From contig CALWAU010000057.1 of NCBI GenBank assembly GCA_944375795.1, forward strand, positions 1 through 52,437: DNA of 52,437 nucleotides. Direction: 5' to 3'. The position numbers were made by a program, and so were the translations under genes. Shown here one piece after another: positions 16,094 to 23,436 of this stretch (positions within the stretch are counted from its first letter, which is position 1; each line of letters begins with the position of its first letter). Origin of the DNA: an uncultured Clostridia bacterium. GTDB lineage: Bacteria; Bacillota; Clostridia; Christensenellales; Borkfalkiaceae. Below the pieces are notes generated by a model that saw only the letters and a program-made list of their open reading frames with translations, ran no database searches and had not been told where the DNA came from.

Positions 16094-17593
16094 CTACCTG
16101 CCGTATTTTTCCGCCAGGCGCCTGAGGCGGTTTGCCCGCACCGCCCCGAAATCCTCCGCGCGATAGCGATAGCTCCAATTGAGCGGGGACAGGACGGAGG
16201 GGCGGTTGATGCGCGCCTCCTCCCCGAGCCCCAAAACGTCGTGCACGGGCAGGACGACCGTCCCCGCCGCGGATGCGAACAGCGCCTCCGTCGCCGCCCG
16301 GCACTCCGACTTCGCGCCGCTGCCGCGCAGGCGCACCCCGAGCGCTTTACACATCCCCTTCAGGTCGGCGTCAAACACGTTCCGCCCCCCTTCGTCCAGG
16401 CCCTCGATGTAGCCGACGAGCGGAGAATTGTCGTGCGTGCCCGTATAAGCGACGCAGTTTGAGGGGAAATTCTGCGGCTTGTGCTCGCTGTGCGGGTCGC
16501 CGTTGAAACCGAATTCCATCACCTTCATGCCGGGATAACCCGTCTTTTGCAGGAGCGCCCGCACGCCGCCGTCGATGATACCGAGGTCCTCCGCGACGAT
16601 ATTCGCCCCCTCCAGCCCCTCGAACAGCGCCGCCCCGGGGCCCTTTTTCCACTCGCCGCCGCGGGCGTCCTCCGCCCCCGCCGGGATCGCGTAAAAGCGG
16701 TCGAAGCCGCGGAAATGGTCTATGCGCACGGCGTCGAACAATTTCAGCGCGCCGAGAATGCGGCGGCGCCACCAGCCGTAGCCGTCCCGCTTCATCTTCT
16801 CCCAATCGTAGACGGGATTGCCCCACAGCTGCCCCGTTTCGGAAAAGGCGTCGGGCGGCACCCCGGCCACCGCGGCGGGATTCCCTTCCGCGTCGAGCAA
16901 AAACAGCTCCCTGCGACGCTTCCACATCTCCGCGCTGTCGCCCGCCACGTAAATGGGCATATCCCCCATGATCGCGACGCCCCTTTCGCGCGCATAGTCG
17001 CGGAGCGCCCGCCACTGTTTCAGAAAGAGATACTGCGTAAACTGCCAGAAATGCAGCTCCTTCCCGTTCTCCGCCGCCCAGGCGCGCACCGCCTCTCCGT
17101 TCCCGTCGCGGAACGGCTCCGGCCACTCCGTCCAGGGGCGGTATCCGAAGCGCACTTTCAGCGCCATGAACAGCGCGAAATCGGCATACGTCCCCTCCCG
17201 CAGAAAGCGCTGCCAATCCTCCGCGGAAGTATCGAAACGGGCGAACGCCAACCGGAGCACGTCGGCGCGGCGGGAAAACAGCTTCGCGTAATCGACGCGG
17301 CGAGCGTCCTCTCCCCAATCGGCGTCCGCGTACTCTCCCTTTTCGAGCAGCCCTTCTTCCTTCAGCAGGTCGAGGTCGATGAAATAGTAATTGAGCGCGT
17401 CCGCCGAACACGATTGATAGGGGCTGTCCCCGTAGCCCGTGGGGCCGAGGGGGAGCACCTGCCAAAGTCTCATTCCCGCCGATTGCAGCCAATCGACAAA
17501 GCCGAACGCCGCTTTTCCCAGCGTGCCGATCCCGTACGGGGAGGGCAGCGCCGACACGGGCATCAGAATGCCCGCCCTTCTCTCTCGTTGCAT
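16094..17593 (-). CDS. malQ: 4-alpha-glucanotransferase (amylomaltase, GH77)
   Basis: A 499-residue GH77 enzyme that transfers alpha-1,4-glucan segments between maltodextrins or glycogen fragments in the cytoplasm. Visible motifs are WLQSAGMRLWQVLPLGPTGYG-type N-terminal sequence (SPYQSCSADALN follows), VRIDHFRGF with the nucleophile Asp, VAEDLGII with the acid/base Glu, and YTGTHDNSP with the third carboxylate. Length is standard. The start at 17593 has AAAGGAG 5 bases upstream; a longer frame would begin in the ATPase intergenic gap. It follows the cation ATPase by 94 bases on the same strand and has no clear promoter of its own, so it may be read from the ATPase transcript. Confidence 0.93.
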   Translation of the reverse strand: MQRERRAGILMPVSALPSPYGIGTLGKAAFGFVDWLQSAGMRLWQVLPLGPTGYGDSPYQSCSADALNYYFIDLDLLKEEGLLEKGEYADADWGEDARRVDYAKLFSRRADVLRLAFARFDTSAEDWQRFLREGTYADFALFMALKVRFGYRPWTEWPEPFRDGNGEAVRAWAAENGKELHFWQFTQYLFLKQWRALRDYARERGVAIMGDMPIYVAGDSAEMWKRRRELFLLDAEGNPAAVAGVPPDAFSETGQLWGNPVYDWEKMKRDGYGWWRRRILGALKLFDAVRIDHFRGFDRFYAIPAGAEDARGGEWKKGPGAALFEGLEGANIVAEDLGIIDGGVRALLQKTGYPGMKVMEFGFNGDPHSEHKPQNFPSNCVAYTGTHDNSPLVGYIEGLDEGGRNVFDADLKGMCKALGVRLRGSGAKSECRAATEALFASAAGTVVLPVHDVLGLGEEARINRPSVLSPLNWSYRYRAEDFGAVRANRLRRLAEKYGR

Positions 17594-17687
17594 ACCTGCT
17601 CCTTTGTTTTTGCAATTTGTATCGTACAAGGGCGCGCCCGCACGGGCACGCCCTCCGTCGATTCGGCCGCCGCGAAACGGCGCCGCA

Positions 17688-20360
17688 TCACTTTTGCTTT
17701 TTCTTGGAAATCTGCCTCGAAACGGCCTTGGTAATTTCCACGAACGGGATCACGGTAATCGCGAGCCCCAGGGCGATGAAATATTCCTTCGCGTTGATCG
17801 CGGCAAACTCGAACGCGGTGTTGAGGCCGGGAACATAGATGACCAGCAGCGTCGCGAGCAGCGAGAACAGGAAGGCGCCCCAAAGATACTTATTCTGTTT
17901 CTTCACGGAAAAGAGGGAATGATTGATGGAACGCACGTTGAAGGAATGGAACATCTCCGTCATGGACAGCGTAAGGAAGGCCATGGTCATGCCGTCCGCA
18001 CTCAGTTCCCCGATGGTGGAGAGCGCCCAATGCCCCGTCTCGATGCCGTGTCCTATCCAATAGGAGAGCAGCGTGAGAATGCCGATGAAAATGCCCTGCA
18101 GGACGACGTTTACGCCGACGCCGCCCGCAAAGATGCCCTCCTTGTCGTCGCGCGGCTTGCGCTTCATGAGGTCGCTCTCGCCCTCCTCCATGCCGAGCGC
18201 CAGCGCCGGGAAGGTGTCCGTGATGAGGTTGATCCACAAAAGGTGCATGGGCCGCAGCAGCGTAAACCCGAGCATCGTGGCCACAAACACGGCGACGACC
18301 TCGGCCAGGTTGCTGGACAGCAGAAACTGAATCGCCTTGCGGATATTGTCGTAAATGCGCCGCCCTTCGCCCACCGCCGTGACGATGGTGGCAAAGTTGT
18401 CGTCCTGCAAAACCATATCCGCGGCGCCCTTGGTGACGTCCGTGCCCGTAATGCCCATGCCGATGCCGATATCGGCGCTCTTGATGCTGGGCGCATCGTT
18501 GACGCCGTCCCCCGTCATCGCGGTGATGTAGCCCTTCGCCTTCCAGCCATTGACGATGCGCACTTTATGCTCGGGCTGCACGCGTGCGTACACCGAATAA
18601 TTGCCTATCTTTTCGGCAAACTCCTCGTCGCTCATGTCGTTGAGGGCCGCGCCCGTGATCGCCTGCGACTTGTCCGCGATGATCCCCAGCTCCAGCGCGA
18701 TCGCCACCGCGGTGTCGATATGGTCGCCCGTGATCATGATGGGGCGGATGCCCGCCTCCTTGCACTCCACGATGGCGGCCTTTACCTCGGGGCGGATGGG
18801 GTCTATCATGCCCGTCAAGCCGATAAAGGTGAGGTCCTTTTCGATATCCTCCGGCTCGAACCCGGAAGGGACGGAATCCAGCTTTTTATACGCCGCCGCG
18901 AGCACGCGCAACGCCCTGTCCGCCATGCCCTTGTTGGCGGCGAGGATCTCCGCCCGCTTTTCCTCCGTCAGCGGGATATCCTGTCCGCCGACGTGCACGC
19001 GGGTGCAGCGTTTCAGAATTTCATCGGGCGCCCCCTTGGTGTACTGCACGACGCCGGAGGGCGTCTCGTGAACGGTGGACATCATCTTGCGCATGCTGTC
19101 GAACGGCGCTTCCGTCACCCGTCTGTCCGCCGCGTCCAGCTCCGTCTTGTTCAGGCCCAGCTTCCAGGCGTAATTGACGAGGGCGCACTCGGTCGGCTCC
19201 CCCTTCGCCTCCTTGCTCTCGTCGTCCAGCACGGCGTCCGAGCACTGCGCCATCGCCCTCGCCAGCAACGCCTCGTCGTCGCCGTAATGGTCGACGACCG
19301 TCATCTTGTTCTGCGTCAGCGTGCCCGTCTTGTCCGAACAGATGATCTGCGTACAACCGAGCGTCTCCACGGCGGTCAGCCGCTTGACCACGGCTTTTTT
19401 CTTCGCCATCTTGGTCATGCCGAGGGAAAGCACGATGGTGACCACCGTCGCCAGCCCCTCGGGTATCGCCGCCACCGCCAGGGATACGGCGATGATGAAG
19501 CTGTCGAGAATGACTTCAAAGTGGAAATCGCGCTCGATGAGAAGCTTGAATACGAAAATGAACACGCAGATGCCGAGGACGATGAAGCTGAGGATCTGAG
19601 AGAGTTTGTTCAGCCTCTTCTGGAGGGGGGTCACCTCGTTTTTGGTCTGCGCGAGGATATCCGCGATCTTGCCCATCTCCGTCTGCATGCCCGTGGCGAC
19701 GACCACGGCGCGGGCGCGCCCGTACACGATGGTGCTGCCCATATATACCATGTTCTTTCTGTCGCCCAGCGGGATATCTTTGAGGTCGCCCAGCTCCAGC
19801 GCCTCCGCCTGCTTGTTGGCGGGCACGCTTTCGCCCGTCAGCGCGGCCTCCTCCGCTTTGAGAGAAGCGCATTCGAGAATGCGGCAGTCGGCGGGGACCG
19901 AATCGCCTGCTTCCAGAATCACGATATCTCCGACGACGATGTCCTCGCTCTTTACCGCCACGAGTTTTCCGTCGCGGAGCACCTTACAGGTGGAGGCGGT
20001 CATCTCTTTGAGCGCCTCTATCGCCTGTTCCGCCCGTCCCTCCTGCACGACGCCGAGAATGGCGTTGAGCAGGACGACCGCCACGATGATGAGGAACTCC
20101 GCAAACGATTCGTCGTTCCCCTGTGCCCGCTCGATGATGACGGTGACGAGATTGACCGCCGCCGCGACGAGCAGAACGATGATCATGGGGTTGACGAGCT
20201 GTTCGAGGAAACGCCTGAACAGGGATACCTTTTTGGCTTCGGCAAGCTTGTTTTTGCCGTCCCGTTCCAGCCGGGACGCCGCCTCCGCGGCTGTCAGCCC
20301 CTCCTCCGAAGAGTTTACCTCTTTCAGGACTTCGGGCGCCTGAGACAAATAATGTTTCAT
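17688..20360 (-). CDS. P-type cation-transporting ATPase (Ca/Mn type, P2)
   Basis: An 890-residue P2-type ATPase. It has a cation-ATPase N-terminal domain, the actuator motif LTGESVPA, the phosphorylated Asp in CSDKTGTLTQNKMT (about residue 342), the ATP-binding KGAPDEIL, the hinge GDGVNDAPSIKSADIGIGMG, and M4 AAIPEGLATVV and M6 LLWINLITDTFPALALGME, both typical of Ca pumps. About ten membrane helices are expected. Homologues export Ca or Mn from the cytoplasm. The leader carries what reads as a yybP-ykoY Mn-sensing riboswitch with a terminator, so Mn export is the more likely role (inference from regulation). The ribosome-binding site is AAAGGAG. Confidence 0.93.
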   Translation of the reverse strand: MKHYLSQAPEVLKEVNSSEEGLTAAEAASRLERDGKNKLAEAKKVSLFRRFLEQLVNPMIIVLLVAAAVNLVTVIIERAQGNDESFAEFLIIVAVVLLNAILGVVQEGRAEQAIEALKEMTASTCKVLRDGKLVAVKSEDIVVGDIVILEAGDSVPADCRILECASLKAEEAALTGESVPANKQAEALELGDLKDIPLGDRKNMVYMGSTIVYGRARAVVVATGMQTEMGKIADILAQTKNEVTPLQKRLNKLSQILSFIVLGICVFIFVFKLLIERDFHFEVILDSFIIAVSLAVAAIPEGLATVVTIVLSLGMTKMAKKKAVVKRLTAVETLGCTQIICSDKTGTLTQNKMTVVDHYGDDEALLARAMAQCSDAVLDDESKEAKGEPTECALVNYAWKLGLNKTELDAADRRVTEAPFDSMRKMMSTVHETPSGVVQYTKGAPDEILKRCTRVHVGGQDIPLTEEKRAEILAANKGMADRALRVLAAAYKKLDSVPSGFEPEDIEKDLTFIGLTGMIDPIRPEVKAAIVECKEAGIRPIMITGDHIDTAVAIALELGIIADKSQAITGAALNDMSDEEFAEKIGNYSVYARVQPEHKVRIVNGWKAKGYITAMTGDGVNDAPSIKSADIGIGMGITGTDVTKGAADMVLQDDNFATIVTAVGEGRRIYDNIRKAIQFLLSSNLAEVVAVFVATMLGFTLLRPMHLLWINLITDTFPALALGMEEGESDLMKRKPRDDKEGIFAGGVGVNVVLQGIFIGILTLLSYWIGHGIETGHWALSTIGELSADGMTMAFLTLSMTEMFHSFNVRSINHSLFSVKKQNKYLWGAFLFSLLATLLVIYVPGLNTAFEFAAINAKEYFIALGLAITVIPFVEITKAVSRQISKKKQK

Positions 20361-20402
20361 CGGCCGATTTTACAACTCCTTTCCATAAATTTATCGGTTA
20401 TC

Positions 20403-20462
20403 AAAAAAGACCCATACCCTATATTATCCTCATTTCCGTGAAAATAATATAGCGTACGAGTC
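20403..20462 (-). terminator. Riboswitch-controlled terminator before the cation ATPase
   Basis: In RNA sense, GACTCGTACGCTATATTAT pairs with ATAATATAGGGTATGGGTC over 18 of 19 positions (two G-U pairs), and the stem is followed by six T. The 5' arm contains the 3' strand of the aptamer closing stem (ACTCGTACGCT), so aptamer closure and this terminator exclude each other. Confidence 0.8.
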
Positions 20463-20563
20463 TCATTCTTTCAAACAGTTCCGGGCGAAACGGAGCCACG
20501 GCTCCGCCGCCGTCATGTCGGAACGGTTACGCCCGAAGGCGCAAACTACTCCCTCATTTCGCT
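20403..20563 (-). ncRNA. yybP-ykoY manganese riboswitch upstream of the cation ATPase
   Basis: The aptamer spans about 20451-20563. It has the class's GGGAGTAG element next to the 5' strand of the closing stem, a CGCC-TTCG-GGCG hairpin, the CGACATGAC loop segment, and a closing 3' strand that pairs AGCG with CGCT and GAG with CTC. The expression platform (20403-20462) is a terminator that overlaps the closing stem. This arrangement implies an ON switch: Mn binding closes the aptamer and lets transcription reach the ATPase. The class is known in front of Mn/Ca P-type ATPases. Identification rests on motif recognition by eye. Confidence 0.82.
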
Positions 20564-20586
20564 TGTTGTCAAAAGCTACGACCAAT

Positions 20587-20615
20587 AGTATATCCCCCTC
20601 TCTTTATTTTGTCAA
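20587..20615 (-). promoter_or_regulatory. Sigma-A promoter of the riboswitch-ATPase unit
   Basis: Minus-strand TTGACA (20610-20615), a 17-base spacer and TATACT (20587-20592). The predicted start is about 15 bases ahead of the aptamer. Confidence 0.8.
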
Positions 20616-20698
20616 CGGTTTTACGGAAGAAATTGCGCAAAATTACAAATATTTCACAATCCGGCAAAACCTTCCAAAGCTTTCCGCCCGCCTTTTTG

Positions 20699-21499
20699 TC
20701 AATCCACCCGATAGGCATCGTAATAGGGTTTGAGAATGCCGCGGTACTTTTCCTTCCAGGGCTTGTTCCGGCCGATGTAATGAATGATCTTCGCCCGTTT
20801 GTCCACCCAATCTTTGCCGATTTTTCCGTCGCCGCGATGGCGGCGGTTCCAGCCGCGGATCTTGCGCTCGTTCAGATTGTAGACATAGCCGTCCTCGATT
20901 TTGATTTTGTGCCCGTACAGGGTAGAGATGACGTCCTGATCGGGCAGCGTCAGAAAGAATTTCCGGCGCGCGATGTAGCCCAGCACTTCCTCCCGGCTCT
21001 GTTCGCGGCGCAGCTTTTCGAGGTTCATCAGCAAAACGCCCGTATTTACGTACACGGTCCCCCTGTCCGCCCCGTTCTTCACGCGGAGAAACCATTTGAG
21101 AAAGGGGGAATGGACGTTGGTCGTCGCCACGAAAAAATTGTCCTCGAAGGGAATGTCGTACAATCCGGAAATATCTCCCTTGACGATGATGTCGCTGTCG
21201 AGATAAAGCACCCTGTCCACGCTTTCGGGCAGGTATTCCGCTGCAAAAATCCGATAATAGATCTCCTTGGGCCAACGCTTTTCCGTCGGCGCCCCCTCCA
21301 GAATGTCCTCGCAAAAGGCGACGGGACAAAAGCGGACGCGCCCGGGAATGTACGGCCTGTATGCTTCCAGGTCCGCCTCCGTCACTTCCTTCGTCGCGAT
21401 ATAGACGGTGTGTTCCCCCGGATTGTTGTCCGCAAACGAACGGACCATCGCCGCAAAATAGGGCAGATATTTCTTATTGATGGCGGTGAGAATATTCAT
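20699..21499 (-). CDS. Glycosyltransferase family 8
   Basis: A 266-residue GT-A fold retaining glycosyltransferase. It has the family's DxD metal site in RVLYLDSDIIVKGDI (about residues 98-108), the acceptor-side VNTGVLLMNLEKLR, the LPDQDVISTLYG segment, and the C-terminal HYIGRNKPW form of the HxxGxxKPW motif. Such enzymes transfer glucose or galactose from UDP-sugars to cell-surface glycans or lipopolysaccharide-like acceptors. No membrane helix is seen. It is a single gene with its own promoter, and its leader contains a hairpin and a possible short peptide frame ending at its start codon. Confidence 0.9.
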   Translation of the reverse strand: MNILTAINKKYLPYFAAMVRSFADNNPGEHTVYIATKEVTEADLEAYRPYIPGRVRFCPVAFCEDILEGAPTEKRWPKEIYYRIFAAEYLPESVDRVLYLDSDIIVKGDISGLYDIPFEDNFFVATTNVHSPFLKWFLRVKNGADRGTVYVNTGVLLMNLEKLRREQSREEVLGYIARRKFFLTLPDQDVISTLYGHKIKIEDGYVYNLNERKIRGWNRRHRGDGKIGKDWVDKRAKIIHYIGRNKPWKEKYRGILKPYYDAYRVD

Positions 21500-21560
21500 C
21501 GGTCAGATATTTTGCCCGCCGCACGGGTGGCGGGCAAAAAGGACTCTCCTTTTACCGTTA
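21500..21560 (-). promoter_or_regulatory. Structured leader with possible leader peptide before GT8
   Basis: A strong AAAAGGAG lies near 21550, about 50 bases before the GT8 ATG, while the ATG itself has no good ribosome-binding site. Eight bases after this site a TTG opens a 13-codon frame (LPATRAAGKISDR) whose TGA overlaps the GT8 start as ATGA. The frame is almost wholly inside a hairpin with 11-base arms (TTTTGCCCGCC and its complement). Translational coupling through a leader peptide is possible; alternatively GT8 starts differently. Confidence 0.35.
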
Positions 21561-21567
21561 TGAGACT

Positions 21568-21596
21568 ATTGTAGCGCATTCGGGGAAAAAAGTCAA
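21568..21596 (-). promoter_or_regulatory. Sigma-A promoter of the GT8 gene
   Basis: Minus-strand TTGACT (21591-21596), a 17-base spacer and TACAAT (21568-21573). Confidence 0.75.
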
Positions 21597-21691
21597 CCGC
21601 TTGCACATACTTTTTCGGCTTTGCAGAAAAAACGCGTTTTCACTCCGGCTGTCCCGGACGGCCGTTTCGCGCCCGTCAAATCCCTGCCCCG

Positions 21692-23029
21692 TCACCCCTC
21701 CGGCCAGGTACGATTTTCGCGGAACCACTCGGTATCCTTGAAAAGGATATCGTTATTCGAGCAGCGAACGGAAAGCCCGCCCCCGACGGAGGTGACGACG
21801 ATGTTTCCGTTCATCGGTCCGAAGCCCTCTCCGTTTTCCCCGACGACGGTGGTCACGTAAATTTTGTCCGTATACTTTGCCACGCGGTCGACAAACGCCT
21901 GGGAAGGGAACATATTGGCGACGTCGTCGGTATATTCGTCGCTGCCGCAGCAACAGCACACGACGACGATCTCCGGGCGGATGACGGAGAGAAGAACGTC
22001 GTTGCTGGAAGTGGGACTGCCGTGATGCCCGGCCTTGAACAATTTACACTGCGGAAGCTCGTTGTTTTCCACCAAGGCCTCCTCCCCCTCCTTTTCCAAA
22101 TCGCCCGTAAAGAGGTAATGATTGCTCCCCTGGGTCAACAGCATGCACACCGAATAGTTGTTTTCGTCGGAGGAATGTTCCTCGTAAAAGACGTTGTAGA
22201 GAATGCTCATTTCGATGCCCTCGGCAAGCTCGTAGGTGCGCGAAGCCCCGTTTTCCCCGTTCCAGCAGTCGAGCGCGGTATACACTTTCGTCCCGTTGTC
22301 CGCCGCGTATTCCGTCGCCGTGACATAATTGGCGTACAGCGTGGGATTGCCGCTCTCCGTCGTCAACGATTTGTTGGTGCGGGCAAACTGAATGAGCGTC
22401 CCCACTTCATATTCGTACAAAATTCCGTTGTAGCTTCCGCCGCTCTTGGTCCCCACAAAACCCGCGATATGGTCCTGGTCGGCATGGGTGGCTATCACGT
22501 ATTCGAGGACGCCGTCCGTACAATATTCGTCGAGATAGGCGGAGATGGTCCGCGCCGAACTCTGCCTCGACCCCGCGTCGATCAACACCTCCGTATCTCC
22601 CGCTTTGATGAGCGTACAGTCCCCCGTATAGGCGTTGCCGAGCATGGGAAAATGGATGCTCAGTTCTTCCGTAACGATATCCCCGCCCGAGCTGCTATCC
22701 GAGCTACTGTCCGAACTGCTGTCCGAGCTACTGTCCGAACTGCTGTCCGAGCTACTGTCCGAACTGCTGTCCGAGCTACTGTCCGAGCTGCTGTCCGAGC
22801 TGCTGTCCGAGCTGCTGTCCGAGCTACTGTCCGAACTACTGTCCGAACTACTGTCCGAGCCGCCGTCCGAATACCCGCCGTCCGAATCGCTCGCGCCGCC
22901 GGGCGGCGGAATCAATCCGTCCAGATAGCCGCCCTGCCAAAGTATGTACCCGCCCGCGATGACGAGGGCGAGAAAAATGACGAGAATCAGCAGCCCGAGC
23001 CTGCCCTTTCTTTTCCTTCTTCCTGCCAT
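21692..23029 (-). CDS. Exported ComEC-type metallo-beta-lactamase-fold protein with Ser-Asp repeat linker
   Basis: A 445-residue protein. Residues 1-36 hold a basic start and one membrane helix (GLLILVIFLALVIAGGYIL), so it is membrane-tethered and faces outside. Residues about 45-118 are a linker that includes 14 SDSS units. The rest is a metallo-beta-lactamase domain of the ComEC C-terminal type: VLIDAGS, THADQDH (a HxxxDH-like metal motif in which Ala-Asp-Gln replaces the usual His-x-Asp layout), FTGDLEKEGEEAL and KAGHHGSPTSSN. ComEC-like domains of this type are nucleases; here the DNA channel is absent. A run of four Cys (VVCCCCGS) near residue 358 is unusual. Possible role: extracellular nuclease or phosphodiesterase. 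It starts 66 bases after grcA, behind a terminator. Confidence 0.82.
   Translation of the reverse strand: MAGRRKRKGRLGLLILVIFLALVIAGGYILWQGGYLDGLIPPPGGASDSDGGYSDGGSDSSSDSSSDSSSDSSSDSSSDSSSDSSSDSSSDSSSDSSSDSSSDSSSDSSSDSSSGGDIVTEELSIHFPMLGNAYTGDCTLIKAGDTEVLIDAGSRQSSARTISAYLDEYCTDGVLEYVIATHADQDHIAGFVGTKSGGSYNGILYEYEVGTLIQFARTNKSLTTESGNPTLYANYVTATEYAADNGTKVYTALDCWNGENGASRTYELAEGIEMSILYNVFYEEHSSDENNYSVCMLLTQGSNHYLFTGDLEKEGEEALVENNELPQCKLFKAGHHGSPTSSNDVLLSVIRPEIVVVCCCCGSDEYTDDVANMFPSQAFVDRVAKYTDKIYVTTVVGENGEGFGPMNGNIVVTSVGGGLSVRCSNNDILFKDTEWFRENRTWPEG
22691..22858 (-). repeat. 12-bp tandem repeat encoding (SDSS)14
   Basis: Fourteen units of 12 bases (plus-strand unit GCTACTGTCCGA, with A/G and C/T variants at two positions) lie in frame inside the metallo-beta-lactamase gene. 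They encode Ser-Asp-Ser-Ser. The flanking units degenerate into GGSD and GGYSD. The near-identity of the units makes length variation by slippage likely. Confidence 0.9.
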
Positions 23030-23047
23030 ATGACGTCCTCCTTACGG

Positions 23048-23070
23048 AAAAAGCCGGACTGTTATCCGGC
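23048..23070 (-). terminator. Intrinsic terminator after the pfl operon
   Basis: GCCGGA and TCCGGC (23053-23058 and 23065-23070) form a 6-bp stem with a 6-base loop; in minus-strand sense it runs into TTTTT. It lies between the glycyl-radical gene and the metallo-beta-lactamase gene. Confidence 0.75.
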
Positions 23071-23095
23071 CTCCCGACATCGATGCCCCCGATGC

Positions 23096-23329
23096 TTACA
23101 TGGACTCGTGAATGGTACGCGAAATCACGTCGTCCTGCTGCTCTTTGGTCAGCTTGTTGAAATTGACCGCATAACCGGAGACCCGGATGGTGAGCTGCGG
23201 ATACTTTTCGGGATGCTTCTGCGCGTCCAGAAGCGTTTCGCGATTGAACACGTTTACGTTGAGATGATAGCCGCCGTCCGCGACGTACGCGTCCAGCATG
23301 TTGACGAGATTGTCCACTTTGGTCGACAT
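23096..23329 (-). CDS. grcA: Stand-alone glycyl-radical domain of pyruvate formate-lyase (GrcA-like)
   Basis: A 77-residue protein equal to the C-terminal glycyl-radical domain of pyruvate formate-lyase. It has [20 protein letters not shown], then the radical loop RVSGYAV with the radical Gly at residue 52, then [17 protein letters not shown], which matches the extreme C-terminus of E. coli PflB. It follows the 676-residue pflB of the same operon, which ends just where this domain should begin. Its own AAAGGAG and ATG show it is a deliberate separate gene rather than a sequencing frameshift. The radical would be placed on Gly52 by PflA and used by the large subunit. In E. coli GrcA is a repair part for damaged PflB; here it looks essential. 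Confidence 0.9.
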   Translation of the reverse strand: MSTKVDNLVNMLDAYVADGGYHLNVNVFNRETLLDAQKHPEKYPQLTIRVSGYAVNFNKLTKEQQDDVISRTIHESM

Positions 23330-23436
23330 AATTTATATCTCCTTTATCTTTTTTTCGGTTTGTTCCGCGGGATTATATTGCCTTCGCCGCTCCCCTGCCC
23401 GCCGCATTTTCGGGAAACAGCCGCCCTGCAGGAAGG

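Noticed and set aside
22691-22858. CRISPR or satellite array
   Set aside because: The 12-bp units are contiguous, in frame and inside a gene, so they are a protein repeat.
23330-23436. Frameshift or sequencing error as the cause of the split pflB
   Set aside because: The two coding parts are separated by 107 bases, the large part ends cleanly, and the small part has its own ribosome-binding site and extra N-terminal residues that are not left over from a fused protein.
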